The notes under the pieces were generated by a model. That model saw only the letters and a program-made list of their open reading frames with translations. It made no database searches and was not told the DNA's origin. This document shows, piece by piece, positions 25,173 to 36,967 of a stretch of 64,000 bases of DNA (position 1 is the stretch's first letter; every line of letters begins with the position of its first letter). Origin of the DNA: Mangifera indica (lineage: Eukaryota; Streptophyta; Magnoliopsida; Sapindales; Anacardiaceae); contig NC_058137.1 of the NCBI RefSeq assembly GCF_011075055.1, positions 18,399,463-18,463,462 on the forward strand. The letters run 5' to 3'. The translations under genes and the position numbers were made by a program.

Positions 25173-27069
25173 GGGCGTTAAATGACTCTACAATATTAGT
25201 TATCATGATATTGTATCGATGTCCCGGAAAGTGTGCTCTATGCCAATGCTCAAATCCAACCTTACATAGATAAACTTCAGCTTGAGGGTTCATCGAATCA
25301 AGAGATCGCATCATTGCCCAAAATTATGCTTCTATGTATGATTTTACAGTTTTTCAATATGCACCCATAACCTGTAAGGTGGTAAAAAATATGAGAACTT
25401 TATAATCAGAATGTATGAAAAAGATAAATTTTTACAAATTTTAATATTTGTTTAAACACTTTATCTTTGAGTATCGTTTATACTTTGCCCACATGTTACA
25501 TAAAAGATGATGACAACAATATCCATAGTGGACATCTGGAAAGACTTCAGCCATTGCCAAGTATATAGCATGATATCGATCTGAGATTATTACTAGCTCG
25601 AAGAGGTCATGGATGCATTTTTTAATCCTCGTGAGAAACTAACACCAGGTGTCGTAATCTTCTTTTTTGTCGACACTGAAACAAATGAGATATATCTGGT
25701 TATTACTATCAAGAGCCACCACAATGAATAAATGCCCTAGATATCGACATTTAAGGAAAGCAGCGTCAATGCAAAGAACAGGTCAAAGATATTCTCTGAA
25801 TGCATGAAAGAAACATCCTAATGCCACGAAAAAATTCTTAAATTGATGGTCATTATCCGTTTCAGTAGCAGCAACAGTTCCTAGATTAGTGCATTGTAAA
25901 CTGTAGTAATAATCTGGTAAGAGCATAAATGATTCCTCTAGTGAGGCCTTAATGAATTTATAGCCTAGTTTTTTGCCTGTCATGCCTGTGAATATGAAAT
26001 ATCAATTTTATATTGGTCGATGATGTCCACAATTATTTCCTTAGGTTGAATTCGATTAATCAATAAAAATTTTAACCTCATTAATTGACCTAAAACTTAG
26101 GCCTTAGCTTGTCTGTGATGTGGCATAATTTGATCAACTAAACATGTGTGGGTAAGATTCATATAGTTGATTTGAAACATTTCACCGACTTTGGACTTGT
26201 TTGCATGTATATACCACTCACAATTTTCAACCTTACATTTAATTTCCCATCGCATCCTATCAGACTTTTTGACCATGAATTGAAATCCTTTAAGTACAGC
26301 AAATTGTTTCACAACATCTTTCAATTGTACTTTATTATGAAAAATATCACCAACCTTTACACTATTCTCCTCTCGAATCGATCTGGTACCATGATGTTGA
26401 TGGCTGTGGAGGAAAATCAGAAAGCCATCTAAACGGATTAATGGAGACATTGTCAAAAAATAGCCCTGAATAATTTCCACCACCTGAAATAGAATCTTCA
26501 AGCTGTAAACTATTCATACTTTCGGTAATTAGTGTCATATACTCAGGCTCTACCTCTTCAGAAGGAATATCGAGTATATCATTTCCATCAAAGTCACCCT
26601 AGTCGGGAATCCTATCTTTTTCTCTATGAGCCTATGAGTTTGCAATGTACAATGGGTCATTACTGAAATCAATCAAGTTTTCCAAATTATATTCTTTTTT
26701 CACCCCACTAATTTCTTCTTCTTCTTCATCTTCATCTTCTTTCTCCTGTCCTTCAATTGGGGTACATGTAACAAAAATAGGAATACATTCCTATAAATAC
26801 TGAGTCATATCAATAAGACCCTGAACATCTTCATCATTTTGGATCTGTACGGGGCAGTCGAGCTCAATTTTTCTTGGCTTCATTAATAGTTGAAAGTAGT
26901 TTTTCATTAGATCAATACCACAAGACTCCTTCAAAAGCTCAATAAATCCCTCAAATGTTGTTTCATAAGGAATTTTAATCAATTATTTGGATCCTCCAAC
27001 ATATTTCATTGTGTTGTTGCCACCTTGAATCTATTCTCCTTGGTAATGAACCAATGCATATCCATCCAT
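25173..27069 (-). pseudogene. MuDR-type MULE transposase remnant, unit 1
   Basis: The ATG at 27069 is intact (MDGYALVHYQGE then a stop). Further along the strand come IKIPYETTFEGFIELLKESC, an acidic EDEDEEEEE stretch, VKVGDIFHNKVQLKDVVKQF (MuDR N-terminal domain), WEIKCKVENCEWYIHANK (CCHC-like knuckle) and the start of the DDE core (FMLLPDYYYSLQCTNLGTV, FKNFFVALGCFFHAFREYL). Multiple stops. The gene ends in the middle of the core at a SFNAL motif, fused to the linker of the opposing gene; the catalytic C-terminal part and SWIM finger are missing. Confidence 0.8.
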
Positions 27070-27129
27070 TTTAATTATCAATTCTACAATGACAAGTTTT
27101 TAGAAATAATTATTTATTTATAACAAAAA

Positions 27130-28655
27130 GGGAAATTATAATAAATGGCCAAATTACCCCTCCATTAAGAAAAAATGCCCAATTTCACTATTCTTAAGCA
27201 AAACTGCCCAAATTATCTATTCTTAAGCAAAAATGCCCTAAACTTTTTTAAAAATGCCAAAACTACACTTCACCACATTTATATAAACGTTCTCACTCAC
27301 TCTTATCACACATACTTCTGATAACACTCAAACACTCACTCTCATTTTTACTCAATATTAATTAGTACGGGTTCGTTTAGATGGAAAAAGTTCATATTTT
27401 TGAATTCGATTTGAAAAAAGGCTATTTGTGAAAAAAAGGTATTTATACGAATCTTAACCTAAAAACTTAATTTTATTTGTTAAATTTAGTTTATATATCA
27501 TATAAAGGGGGTACTTGAATATTAGATAATAATATAGGGGTTAAATGCAATTTTAGATAAATATGAGGGTATTTTGATATTATACAACATATAAAGGATT
27601 TAAATAACATGTTAAGAATAAATAGGTATATTTTGATACAAGACAACATACAAGGGTGTTAAATGAAGTGTTAGATAATTATGGAAGGTCAAATGAAATG
27701 TTATAAAAATATGTGGGGCATTTTGATATTAAGCATTATAAGAGCATTATAAATGAAAATGTAGGAATAGATAGATGTATTTTGATATGAGACAACATAC
27801 AAGGGTGGTAAATGTAATGTTAGATAATTGTAGGGGATAAAATAAATATTTAAAAAATATAGGAGGTATTTTGAAATTACATAATATATGAAGGATTTAA
27901 ATAATAGGTCAAGAATAGATAGATTTTTTTTATATAAGAGAACATAAAATGGTGTTAAATGAAAGTTTAAATAATTATAAGGGATTAAATAAAATGTTAA
28001 AAAAAATATGGGAGTATTTTGATATTTCATAATATCATGAAGGATTTAAAAACATGTTAAGAATAAATAGATGTATTTTGATAATAGGAAACATACGAGG
28101 GTATTAAATGAAATATTAGATAAGTATGAGGGGTTAAATAAAATGTTAAAAAATATAGAGGGTATTTTGATATTAAACATTGTAAGAACGTTTTAAATTA
28201 AATGTTAAGAATAGATAGATATATTTTGATACAAGGTAACATAAAATGTCGTTAAACAAATTGTTAGATAAATATAGGGGGTTAAATAAAATATTAAAAA
28301 AATATAGGGGTATTTTGATATTAAACATTGTAAGAACATTTTTAATGAAATATAAAAAATAGATAGATACATTTTGATACAAGATATTATACAAGAATGT
28401 TTAATAAAATATTAGATAATTATTGGGGGTTAAATGAAATTTTAAAAAAATATAGCGGGTATTTTGATATTAAACATTGTAAAAACGTTTTAAATGAAAT
28501 GTTAAGAACATATATATGCATTTTGATACAAGATAACATACGAGGGTATTACATAAATTGTTAGATAATTATAGGGGTTTAAATGAAATATTAGAAAAAT
28601 ATAAGGGTTTTTTGATATTAATAATTGTAAGACTGTTTTACATAGTTATTACATA
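27130..28655 (+). repeat. ~148-bp dimeric tandem array with element end, tract B
   Basis: Direct copy of 18281-19775. Repeated TTTTGATAT words at 28017, 28165, 28313, 28463 and 28607 give a period of 144-150 bp. The first 250 bases are the element terminus (ATGGCCAAATTACCCCTCC, AAATGCCC). Non-coding. Confidence 0.88.
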
Positions 28656-28716
28656 TTTTTTGTTTTAAATAAATAATTATTTCCAAAAACTTATCATTGC
28701 AAGATTGATAATTAAA

Positions 28717-30625
28717 ATAGATGGTTATGCATCAGTTCGTTGCCAAGGAGAATGGATTCAAGACGGCAACAACACAATAAAATATGTTGGAAGATCCAAA
28801 CAATTGATTAAAATTCCTTATGGAACAACATTTGAGGGATTTATTGAGCTTTTGAATGAGTCTTGCGGTATTGATCCAATGAAAAACTACTTTCAACTAT
28901 CAATAAAGCCAAGAAAAAATGAGCTTGACTGCCCCGTATAGATCCAAAATGATAAAGATATCTAGGGTCTTATTGATATGTCTTAGTACTTACAAGAATG
29001 TATTCTTGTTTTTGTTACATGTATCCCAATTGAAGGGCAGGAGGAAGAAGATGAAGATGAAGATGAAGATGAAGAAGAAATTAGTAGGGTGAAAAAAGAA
29101 TATAATTTGGAAAACTTGATTGATTTCAGTAATGACCCATTGTACATTACAAACTCATGGGCTCATAGAGAAAAAGATAGGGTTCCCGATTGGGGTGACT
29201 TTGATGGAAATGATATGTCTAATATTCCTTCTAAAGAGGTAGAGCCTAAGTATATGACACCAATTACCGAGGGTATGGATAGTTTGCAGTTTGAAGATCC
29301 TATTTCAGGTGGTGGAAATTATTTAGGCCCATTTTTTGATAATGTCCCCACTGATCCATTTAGGTGACTTCTTGATTTTCCTCCACAACCATCAACATCT
29401 TCAGGTGGTACCAGATTGATCCAAGAGGAGAATGGTGTAAAGGTTGGTGATATTTTTCATAATAAAGTACAATTGAAAGATGTTGTGAAACAATTTGCTG
29501 TACTTAAAGGATTTCAATTCATGGTCAAAAAGTCTGACATAACGCGATGGGAAATTAAGTGCAAGGCTGAAAATTGTGAGTGGTATTTACATGCAAACAA
29601 GTCCAAAGTTGGTGAAGTGTTTCAAATCAACTATATGAATCATACCCACACATGTTCAGTTGATTAAATTATACCACATCATAGACAAGCTAAGGCCCGA
29701 GCTTTAGGTTAATTAATGAGGTCAAAGTTTGTGTTGATTGATCGAATTTATCAACCTAAGGAAATAATTGTGGACATCGTCGACCGATATAAAATTGACA
29801 TTTCATATTAACAGGCATAACGGGTAAGAAACTGAGCTTTAAATTCATTGAGTGGCTCACTGGAGGAATCATTTATGCTCTTACAAGATTATTGCTATAG
29901 TCTACAGCGCACTAATCTGAGCACCGTTACTGCTATTGAAATGGATGATGACTATCGATTTAAGAATTTTTTCATGGCATTAGGATGTCTCGTTCATGCA
30001 TTCAGAGAATATCTCTGACCTGTTCTTTGTATCGACGTTACTTTCCTTAAAGGTCGATATCTAAGACATTTATTCATTGTAGTGGCTCTTGACGTAATAA
30101 TCATATGTATCTCATTTTTTTCGATGTCGACAAAAAAGAAGATCACGACACGTGGTGTTGGTTTCTTACAAGGATTAAAAAATGCATCTATGACCTCTCC
30201 GAGCTAGCAATAATCTCCAATCGACATCATAGTATATACTTGGCAATGGCTGAAGTCTTTCCAGATGTCCACCATGGATGTTGTCATAATCTTTTGTGTA
30301 ACATGCAGACAAAGTATAAACGAGACTCAAAGGTAAAGTGTTTAAATAAGTATTAAAATTTGTAAAAGTTTATCTTTTTCATACATTTTGATTATAAAGT
30401 TCTCATATTTTTTATCAACTTACAGGTTGCAGGTGCATATTGAAAAGCCATAAAATCATACACAAAAGTAGAATTTGGGGCGATGATGCGATCTCTTGAT
30501 TCGATGAAACCTCAAGTTGGAGTTTATCTACGTAAGGTCGGATTTGAGCTTCGGAGTATAACACACTTTCTGGGATATCGATACAACATCATGACAACTA
30601 ATATTGCAGAGTCATTTAACGCCCT
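28717..30625 (+). pseudogene. MuDR-type MULE transposase remnant, unit 2
   Basis: Same gene as 25173-27069. The start codon has become ATA (28717). Open stretches: 28705-28941, 29089-29367 (EEISRVKKEYNLENLIDFS), 29416-29667 (VKVGDIFHNKVQLKDVVKQF, then the CEWYLHANK knuckle ending in HTHTC), and 30105-30356 (HDTWCWFLTRIKKCIYDLSE, IISNRHHS, FPDVHHGCCHN: core region with the second acidic residue and CxxH). Separated by stops and at least one frameshift. It ends at the same SFNAL fusion point as the unit 1 copy. Confidence 0.82.
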
Positions 30626-32870
30626 GGAAGTCCTCCTCCTGTGAACTAATATTCATTGTCCTTTTGCTAGAGCTCGAGATATTAGCAAGTAACCACAATC
30701 GCTCGTCCTGAAAACGAGACAAGCCATTGTTAAATAAATATTATAACTGGAAAGATAAATCGATCAATAACATTTCTTAAAAAAAATATAACCTCAACTT
30801 CCGGAGAAGGTGTTTGGGGAGAACCCTCGATCAATAATATCTCAATGCAGGTCTCGTATATGCATGAAATGAACAAAATGGTAAATGATATTTCATATAA
30901 AATATAATATCTACAATAATTTTTATACCTCAAATAGAGGATCTGAAGCAACCGGAGATCCGATCGAAAGGCCTTCATAAGGAAGACCCTATACAAATAT
31001 ATAAAATGAATTAATCGATAACAAAACAATCATAAAAATAGAGTTCTATTGATAAGTAACATATCTCAGATCAGACAGGTGGTGCAACAGAAGGGCTAAC
31101 TGGTACCCCCTCGTGGTGAGTACCTTAAGGTAATAGTAATAATAACTTGATCAGTGATATTTTATATATAACAAAATCATAATATAGTAACAACATTTAA
31201 CATTAAATATAATTTTGAAATTAAATACAGACCTCATGTGACTGATGGGATGGTATTGCCTTGTCAATGGGAGAGGTCCTCCTGATATCGTCGTGCATAT
31301 CTTGTACGAAGATAATATAGTTATCAGAATAATAATGAAATACAATTTTTATAAGTAATAAATTAGGTGTAGTTTTACAACCTGAACGACTGGGGCTGGA
31401 CATGTACATATGACGATGTCCTCCAAACGAGTCAGACGATCCTCTAATTGAGCCACTTGAAAGGATACATCGTTACATAATCGACTCATCTGTGAATACA
31501 TATAATTATGAAAACTCAAAATTTCATGTAAAATCATAGCACCCCAGTACACCAATATAACATTTAATATGGAAACACTGGGTGATACTGATGGGAGACA
31601 CTCCTCAGTGACAGAATGGGTAGTACGGTCCTTAACTCTAGGAAGGTCTATGGTCTGTGGGTTGTGAGCTATGAACTCCATGGGGACAGATAGACTGCTC
31701 CATAATAGGAGGTTGAATAGGTTCCTCAAGTATCCCAGTAGTCTTAACGGGTATATCTAAATGTCTTAAGATTAGAGAAGCCCCGTCTCCTGTCGTGAGA
31801 GGAACCGAAGATGATGAGGAGGAATTAGCATATGATAAAATGGTGTACTCGCGGATGTCAGCATACCATGGTAAACCCTCTTCCATCGGTAACGAACGAA
31901 GCGAGAATGTGACATCATCCTAATCATGAAGATATATAAGTCAAAATATGCACAATATTCAATGAATTAATCGACTTAATAATTAACGACTACATATTAG
32001 GTTACCAGTAAAAATAATGTATGTATGACTACAACTAGAGACGTCTCGCGTACGCCACCTAAACATCCGTGGGGACACATAGATATCAATCATGTCAACC
32101 CAATCATACAAGGTGTCTAACGTCTAATATATCCAATACTGTAATATAACCATTAACGATTTAAATAAATCAATTCGTATTTTTGCCAATTAATATATAT
32201 AATCAATAAATTAAAACTTACTTAAAATGCGAAAGGAAATCCGTAGAGGTCATATTTACGCATTTTAGGCAACCATTTGGAGCACACTTTGTCACTCGCC
32301 TGTGACATAGAGTCGTACGTCATCTGCCACACAGCAACGTCCTAGAGGTAAGAATTAAACCTGTCCAAATGATCAACCAATTGTAAGTATTCCGCAAATA
32401 CCTTCTTTTGGCGATCATTCCCTAACAACACCATGTGAAGAATATACAACAAGGTCATATTAATGGCGTCAATATTGTCATCTCCCTATGGTCTGACCAA
32501 GAAAACACGCTTTATGCCATGAGACTGTATCTTTAAACAACCCCGAAAGTATGTATCTCTAATCCTATGTTCGAAGGAGCAAGGAATATATGAAGAAATA
32601 GTAGTGTGTCGGCTAAATGAAATGCCTGTCAACAAAGCAAACTTAAACGGGCTAAATCTTATATCAACCCCGCTAACCCTAAACCATAACTCGTCTTTGA
32701 TGGAGGACCGATATAGCTGTCATAGTATAAATGGATGAACCAATATCCTAGAGAATTTAGATTCAGATAGACGAAAAAGATGCCCAAAACATGTCCTCTT
32801 AAATAGTCGAAACTAATTTAGGGTCAGTGTAGAATTAATCCTGGATAATGCGGTGTGTTGTGCACGACAT
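30626..32870 (-). pseudogene. DUF1985/linker remnant of unit 2
   Basis: Minus-strand counterpart of 22890-25172. The DUF1985 block lies at about 32720-32210, the linker patches at 31886-31349, and the fusion to the transposase gene at 30626. Stops and shifts throughout. No Ulp1 catalytic motif. Confidence 0.68.
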
Positions 32871-32989
32871 ATCACATCTGTCTGGAAGTGTCTGGACTCA
32901 TCAGGGATTCGTAGCTCGCCTTCAACACGTTTTCTTTTGCGAAAAATATGTAAACAAATGTAGTAATGAAAAAAAATATAGAAAGATGA

Positions 32990-34320
32990 AAAATAGAAAA
33001 CAATTAAAAAAGAAATGACAAAATTTAAAAAATAAGATTTCATTATCTTAAAATGGTGAAAATAAATAAACGAAACTGAAATTTGAATTCTATATGTTGA
33101 AATATCCTAGAATGTTAACAATCAAAAAATTATTCAGAAATCTGAAAAAATACGAGTCGATATATTCTAAAACTGTGAAAATCTAAAAAACGAAACTGAA
33201 ATTCAAATTCTATGCATTGAAATTTTCTAAAATGTCAATACTAAAAAAATCGTTCAGAAATTCTCAAAAAATGAGTCGATATATCTTAAAACCGTAAAAT
33301 TCAAAAAAACAGAATTGAAATTTAAGTTCTAAATGTTGAAATACCCTAGAATGACAACAATTGAAAATCAATCGGAAATCTTTTAAATACGAGTCGATAT
33401 ATCTCAAAATAGTAAAATTCGAAAAAATGGAACTGAAATTTGAATTCTAAACATTAAAATACCCTGGAAGGTCAATAATTGAAAATTCATTCGAAAATTT
33501 GGAAAATACGAGTTGATATATCCAAAAAGGGTGTAAATCAAAAAAATGAAATTAAAATTTGAATTCTAAACGTTGAAATACCCTAAAATATCAATATTCG
33601 AAAAATTATTTAAAAATCTGGAAAATAGAGTTGACATATCATAAAACAATGAAATTCAAAAAAACAAAAATGAAATTCAAATTCTATACTTTGAAATACC
33701 CTAGAATGTTAACAATCGAAAAATCAGTGGAAAATCTGAAAATATGAGTCGATATATCCTAAAAGGGCAAAAATCAAAAAAATAAAACTGAAATTCGAAT
33801 TTTATACTTTGAAATTCCTTAAAATGTCAATAATCGAAAAACCGATTGGAAATCTTTAAAATACGAGTCGATATGTCTTAAAACAGTGAAATTCGAAAAA
33901 ATGGTACTGAAATTCAAATTTTAAATGTTGAAATACCCTAGAATGTCAACAATAAAAAAATTCATTTGGAAATCTGGAAAATACAAGTCGATATATCATA
34001 AAATGATAAAATTTGAAAAAACAAAACTGAAATTTGAATTCTAAAAGGTGAAATACCTTAAAATGTCAACAATCAAAAAATCTTTCGAAAATTTGGAAAA
34101 TACGAGTCAATTTATCCTAAAATGGCAAAAATCGAAAAAACGGAATTGAAATTCGAACTCTATAAGTTGAAATACGTAAGAATGTCACTAATAAAAAAAT
34201 CGTTCAAAAATCTAAAAAATACCAGTCGATATATCATAAAACAGTGAAATTCCGAAAAACGAAATTGAAATTCAAAAATACGAATTGATATATCCTATAA
34301 ACGAAAAATCAAAATATTGA
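32990..34320 (-). repeat. Subterminal ~118-bp array, unit 2 (inverted)
   Basis: Reverse complement of the array at 21480-22740, with recurring TACGAGTCGATATATC and TTGAAATACCCTAGAATGTC words. About eleven degenerate copies. Confidence 0.88.
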
Positions 34321-34379
34321 GCTGAAATTACGTCTTTATATCATAAAATATGCCAAAAAGCATAAAAATCGAATGTCAA

Positions 34380-35239
34380 ATTCGAAAACTACATATCGAA
34401 AAACCCTAAAACAGAAAAAACGGATATAAAATTCAAAAATTACACGTCGAGAAACCCTAGATATGAAAATTTTCAATTTACCCCTTGAGAAAGTTTCTAC
34501 TACAAACATGTCCAATATTTATCCCTTGCCCCCTCAGCAATTTTGTAATCTCTTAACACCCCTACAGTTTCAAAAACATAAATTTTCCCTCCAACCCACG
34601 GTAATCATGGCATTAGCCCACTGTCATATGACAAATTTTAGAAACACCCCCTGTGGACTAATTGCTCTCTGTCAGCTTCCTAATGTTTTGAAAACGCTAC
34701 TTAACCCCCTAACCCACGATCAGACTATCGATGTCTTCGAACTCATTTGTCAACCAAAAATTCATCGTTTCAGCCTCCAATTTCAACACAAAACGAATCT
34801 ACATAAGCTAAAACACAAAATCTCTCAAGAAATTCAACGAAAACAACCAAGAATCAAAACATTTTAAACATTATTCAAAATCGAAACCCTAAAGTTTCAA
34901 ACCACAAAATCTCACTTAAATCTCTATAATATGAACAATAATTTGATTCAAACAAGATTAAGAAAGATATACTAACCTTCTTTGTCATTTTCGGTCATCG
35001 AAAAGCACAAAAATCGTCGAAAATCTCTTCGCCCATGGGATGATCGTGGAGTGCGAATTTTCTTTGAATTTGCACAGTGGAACCGTGGAAGATTACCGTG
35101 GGAAATAAGAAAATTTTCTTTTTTTATATAAACGGGTAGTTTGGTTATTTCACAAAAGTTAGGCATTTTTGCTTTACTCTGATTGTTTTGGGCAATTTCG
35201 CTTAGTCTCCCTTAATTTTGACCATTTTTATAATTTCCC
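34380..35239 (-). repeat. Terminal region of unit 2 and right end of the MULE complex
   Basis: Reverse complement of 20506-21470. It ends in GCAATTTCGCTTAGTCTCCC and AATTTCCC at 35239. The open frames 34463-34867 and 34972-35166 fall in this repeat and are not supported as genes. Confidence 0.78.
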
Positions 35240-35248
35240 TATTTTATC
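35240..35248. repeat. Right 9-bp target-site duplication TATTTTATC
   Basis: Exact match to 11395-11403. The same TATTTTATC-TTAAATTT flank is also seen beside the unit 1 end (reverse complement at about 20489-20505), as expected if element plus flank were duplicated together. Confidence 0.8.
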
Positions 35249-35945
35249 TTAAATTTGAAATTATTTTATCACATGATAATATATTATCTATGTGCATAAA
35301 TTATATATTAAAAATATATATATAGTTTTATTGATATTTTTAAATATATAATTATATATTTTTTATGTGTTATTATATGATAAAATAATATTTAATTATA
35401 TAAAAATATATCAATTATGTAATCATTTGTATACCTAAAAATATGTACATAATAATAAAATTTCTAATTTAAAAAAACAAAGTCAATCAAAATTTCCACC
35501 CAAGATTTGGTCTAAAATACTTTTTTGCCTAAAAAGGATAAAAATAATATTTTTTTCTTAAAATTAAACTTCATTAACGAACAAAATTTATATATATTAG
35601 AAAATAAAATTATTATTTTATCTATACTATTTTATCTTTCAAAATTATTATATAATTTCAAATTAATAAAAAATAAAGATGTTAATAATATATAATCATA
35701 TATTTAAAGATAAATTGTAACTATTGAAAGTGTTTAGAGGTTTTTGAAAATTCAAAATAAGGTCTACGTATTTTCAAATTTTTAAAAATTTCAATATATT
35801 GCTCGATAATTTCAAAAATAATAGTTATACCCTCAAATAGTTAAACCGAAACATAATCAATTAAATATATAAATATCATATTACAAATTATTAGACAATT
35901 ATAATTCAATAAAACTATATGCACAATTTTTGTTCACAAAATAAT
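35240..35945 (+). repeat. 0.75-kb AT-rich repeat, copy 2
   Basis: Matches 19776-20505 inverted and about 52700-53455 direct. Landmarks: TTATTTTATCACATGATAAT, CCACCCAAGATTTGGTCTAA, ATTTTTGTTCACAAAATAAT. Non-coding, probably a non-autonomous DNA element that served as the target of the MULE insertion. Confidence 0.83.
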
Positions 35946-36760
35946 AATATGTTACTATATAATTAGATATTATTTTATTTTTAATTTTCAACTATCTACT
36001 CACATAATGACATGTTATTGTTAATGAATAAAATTATATACAAAATTGTACACATAACACTACTCATAATAATTTACTATAAAAAAGGACTCTTAAAGCT
36101 AGATTTCTAAAGTAACTTAACTTCATTTAACTTTTAACCAAGCATATCATCTAAAAATAAATAAAGAAAAAATCACTTAATACTAACTTACACCCGCTCA
36201 TCACCAATGCTTAGAGCTAGCAATACGTTGTATGAGGTCAAGCAAAGCATAATTTACTATGGCTTGCCAGAAGGTAGGTTTTAGTGGATTGTGCTAACGC
36301 TCTTCAATATTAAGGCCCAAAATACAACTCATAACATTGTGAGTATGTCTTCATGGGTTTTTTGATGAGCTAACCCATGTGTTTTGCAAGTCACCCTGCC
36401 TTTGTTTTAATTATTAATTTTCTAAAATCAACAAGAACAATATTTCTAAAATTTTATTAAAAAACTTTCACTTAAGATGGATGAAAATTATGGTTATATG
36501 ATAAATAAAACTTTTACTAATAAGAAATTTGATGAAATAATAAATATTACTTTTTAATTTTGAAAAAAAAATATTTCCTCACCTATTTGTTAAAAAATCT
36601 ATTAATTTTTTTTTTATAAAATCATTGAGAAGACAAAAAAAAATCTTATATTAAATAACGTTTTACCTCCAAGATTCTATTAAATATATTTTACCCTTAA
36701 TTCATATTAATTTCAATTAAAAATTATACAGAATAAATTTATTTTTATTTTACTGTGATG
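35946..36760. other. AT-rich intergenic/transposon debris
   Basis: No gene seen. 36190-36420 has more complex sequence (TTGTATGAGGTCAAGC, GCTTGCCAGAAGGTAGG) with no recognisable coding. 36540-36600 resembles the interior of the local MITE family (TTTCCTCACCTATTTGTTAA, compare 50050). Confidence 0.4.
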
Positions 36761-36763
36761 TGA

Positions 36764-36922
36764 ATTTTAGTTATGAGATTGGTTTGTCATCTGAATATGA
36801 TCAAATTAAAAGAAACAATTGTGACAAAGATAAACATTTTCTTTGTTATAGAGTATGTTCAAGGTGGAGAACTCTTTGTGAAGGTTGCCAAAGCAAAGTT
36901 GAAAAAAGATCTATTGAGAAAG
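36764..36922 (+). pseudogene. CIPK-type protein kinase fragment (N-lobe)
   Basis: The frame containing the ATG at 36773 reads [15 protein letters not shown], then [20 protein letters not shown] and [12 protein letters not shown]. This lines up with the N-lobe to hinge of CBL-interacting protein kinases (MRLVRHPN..ELKEVMATKTK, FFVMEYVKGGELFAKV, KGKLKEDLARK), closest by eye to the CIPK5/CIPK25 type. It lacks the ATP-binding lysine region, catalytic loop and NAF motif, so it cannot be a kinase. After DLLRK there is a repeat of the hinge-coding words (TTTCTTTGTTAT.GAGTATG), a small local duplication. The flanks are transposon-like; probably a captured or retained exon piece. Confidence 0.75.
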
Positions 36923-36967
36923 AATACAATTTTCTTTGTTATGGAGTATGATATCTACACTATTTGA

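Larger units (their letters stand above)
18281..27129. mobile_element. MULE tandem unit 1, with its last 7.35 kb inverted
   Basis: Tract A (18281-19775) is in the same orientation as tract B of unit 2 (27130-28626), but the rest (19776-27129) matches 28656-35945 only as reverse complement. Flipping 19776-27129 would restore the same order as unit 2: tract, transposase (+), DUF1985 (-), 118-bp array, terminal repeat, 0.75-kb AT-rich flank. Unit lengths then agree (8849 bp against about 8816 bp). About 30 bp equivalent to 28627-28655 is missing at the breakpoint. Confidence 0.75.
11404..35239. mobile_element. Composite Mutator-like element complex (element 1 + two tandem units)
   Basis: Outer ends are inverted relatives: the left begins AAATTATAA...AAATGGCCAAAATACCC and the right ends with the complement of GGGAAATTATAAAAATGGTC. 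Perfect 9-bp duplications lie outside both. Inside, three element bodies are found: element 1 (11404-18280), unit 1 (18281-27129) and unit 2 (27130-35239 plus its flank to about 35945). All belong to one Mutator superfamily lineage, with a MuDR-type transposase, a DUF1985 domain and a Ulp1-like C48 protease gene read towards each other. No body is coding-competent. Confidence 0.8.
27130..35239. mobile_element. MULE tandem unit 2 (uninverted)
   Basis: Starts GGGAAATTATAATAAATGGC and ends with the complement of GGGAAATTATAAAAATGGTC, so it has recognisable terminal inverted repeats. Order: tract B, transposase (+), DUF1985 remnant (-), 118-bp array, terminal region. Followed by the 0.75-kb AT-rich repeat, which appears to have been co-duplicated with the element. 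Confidence 0.78.
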
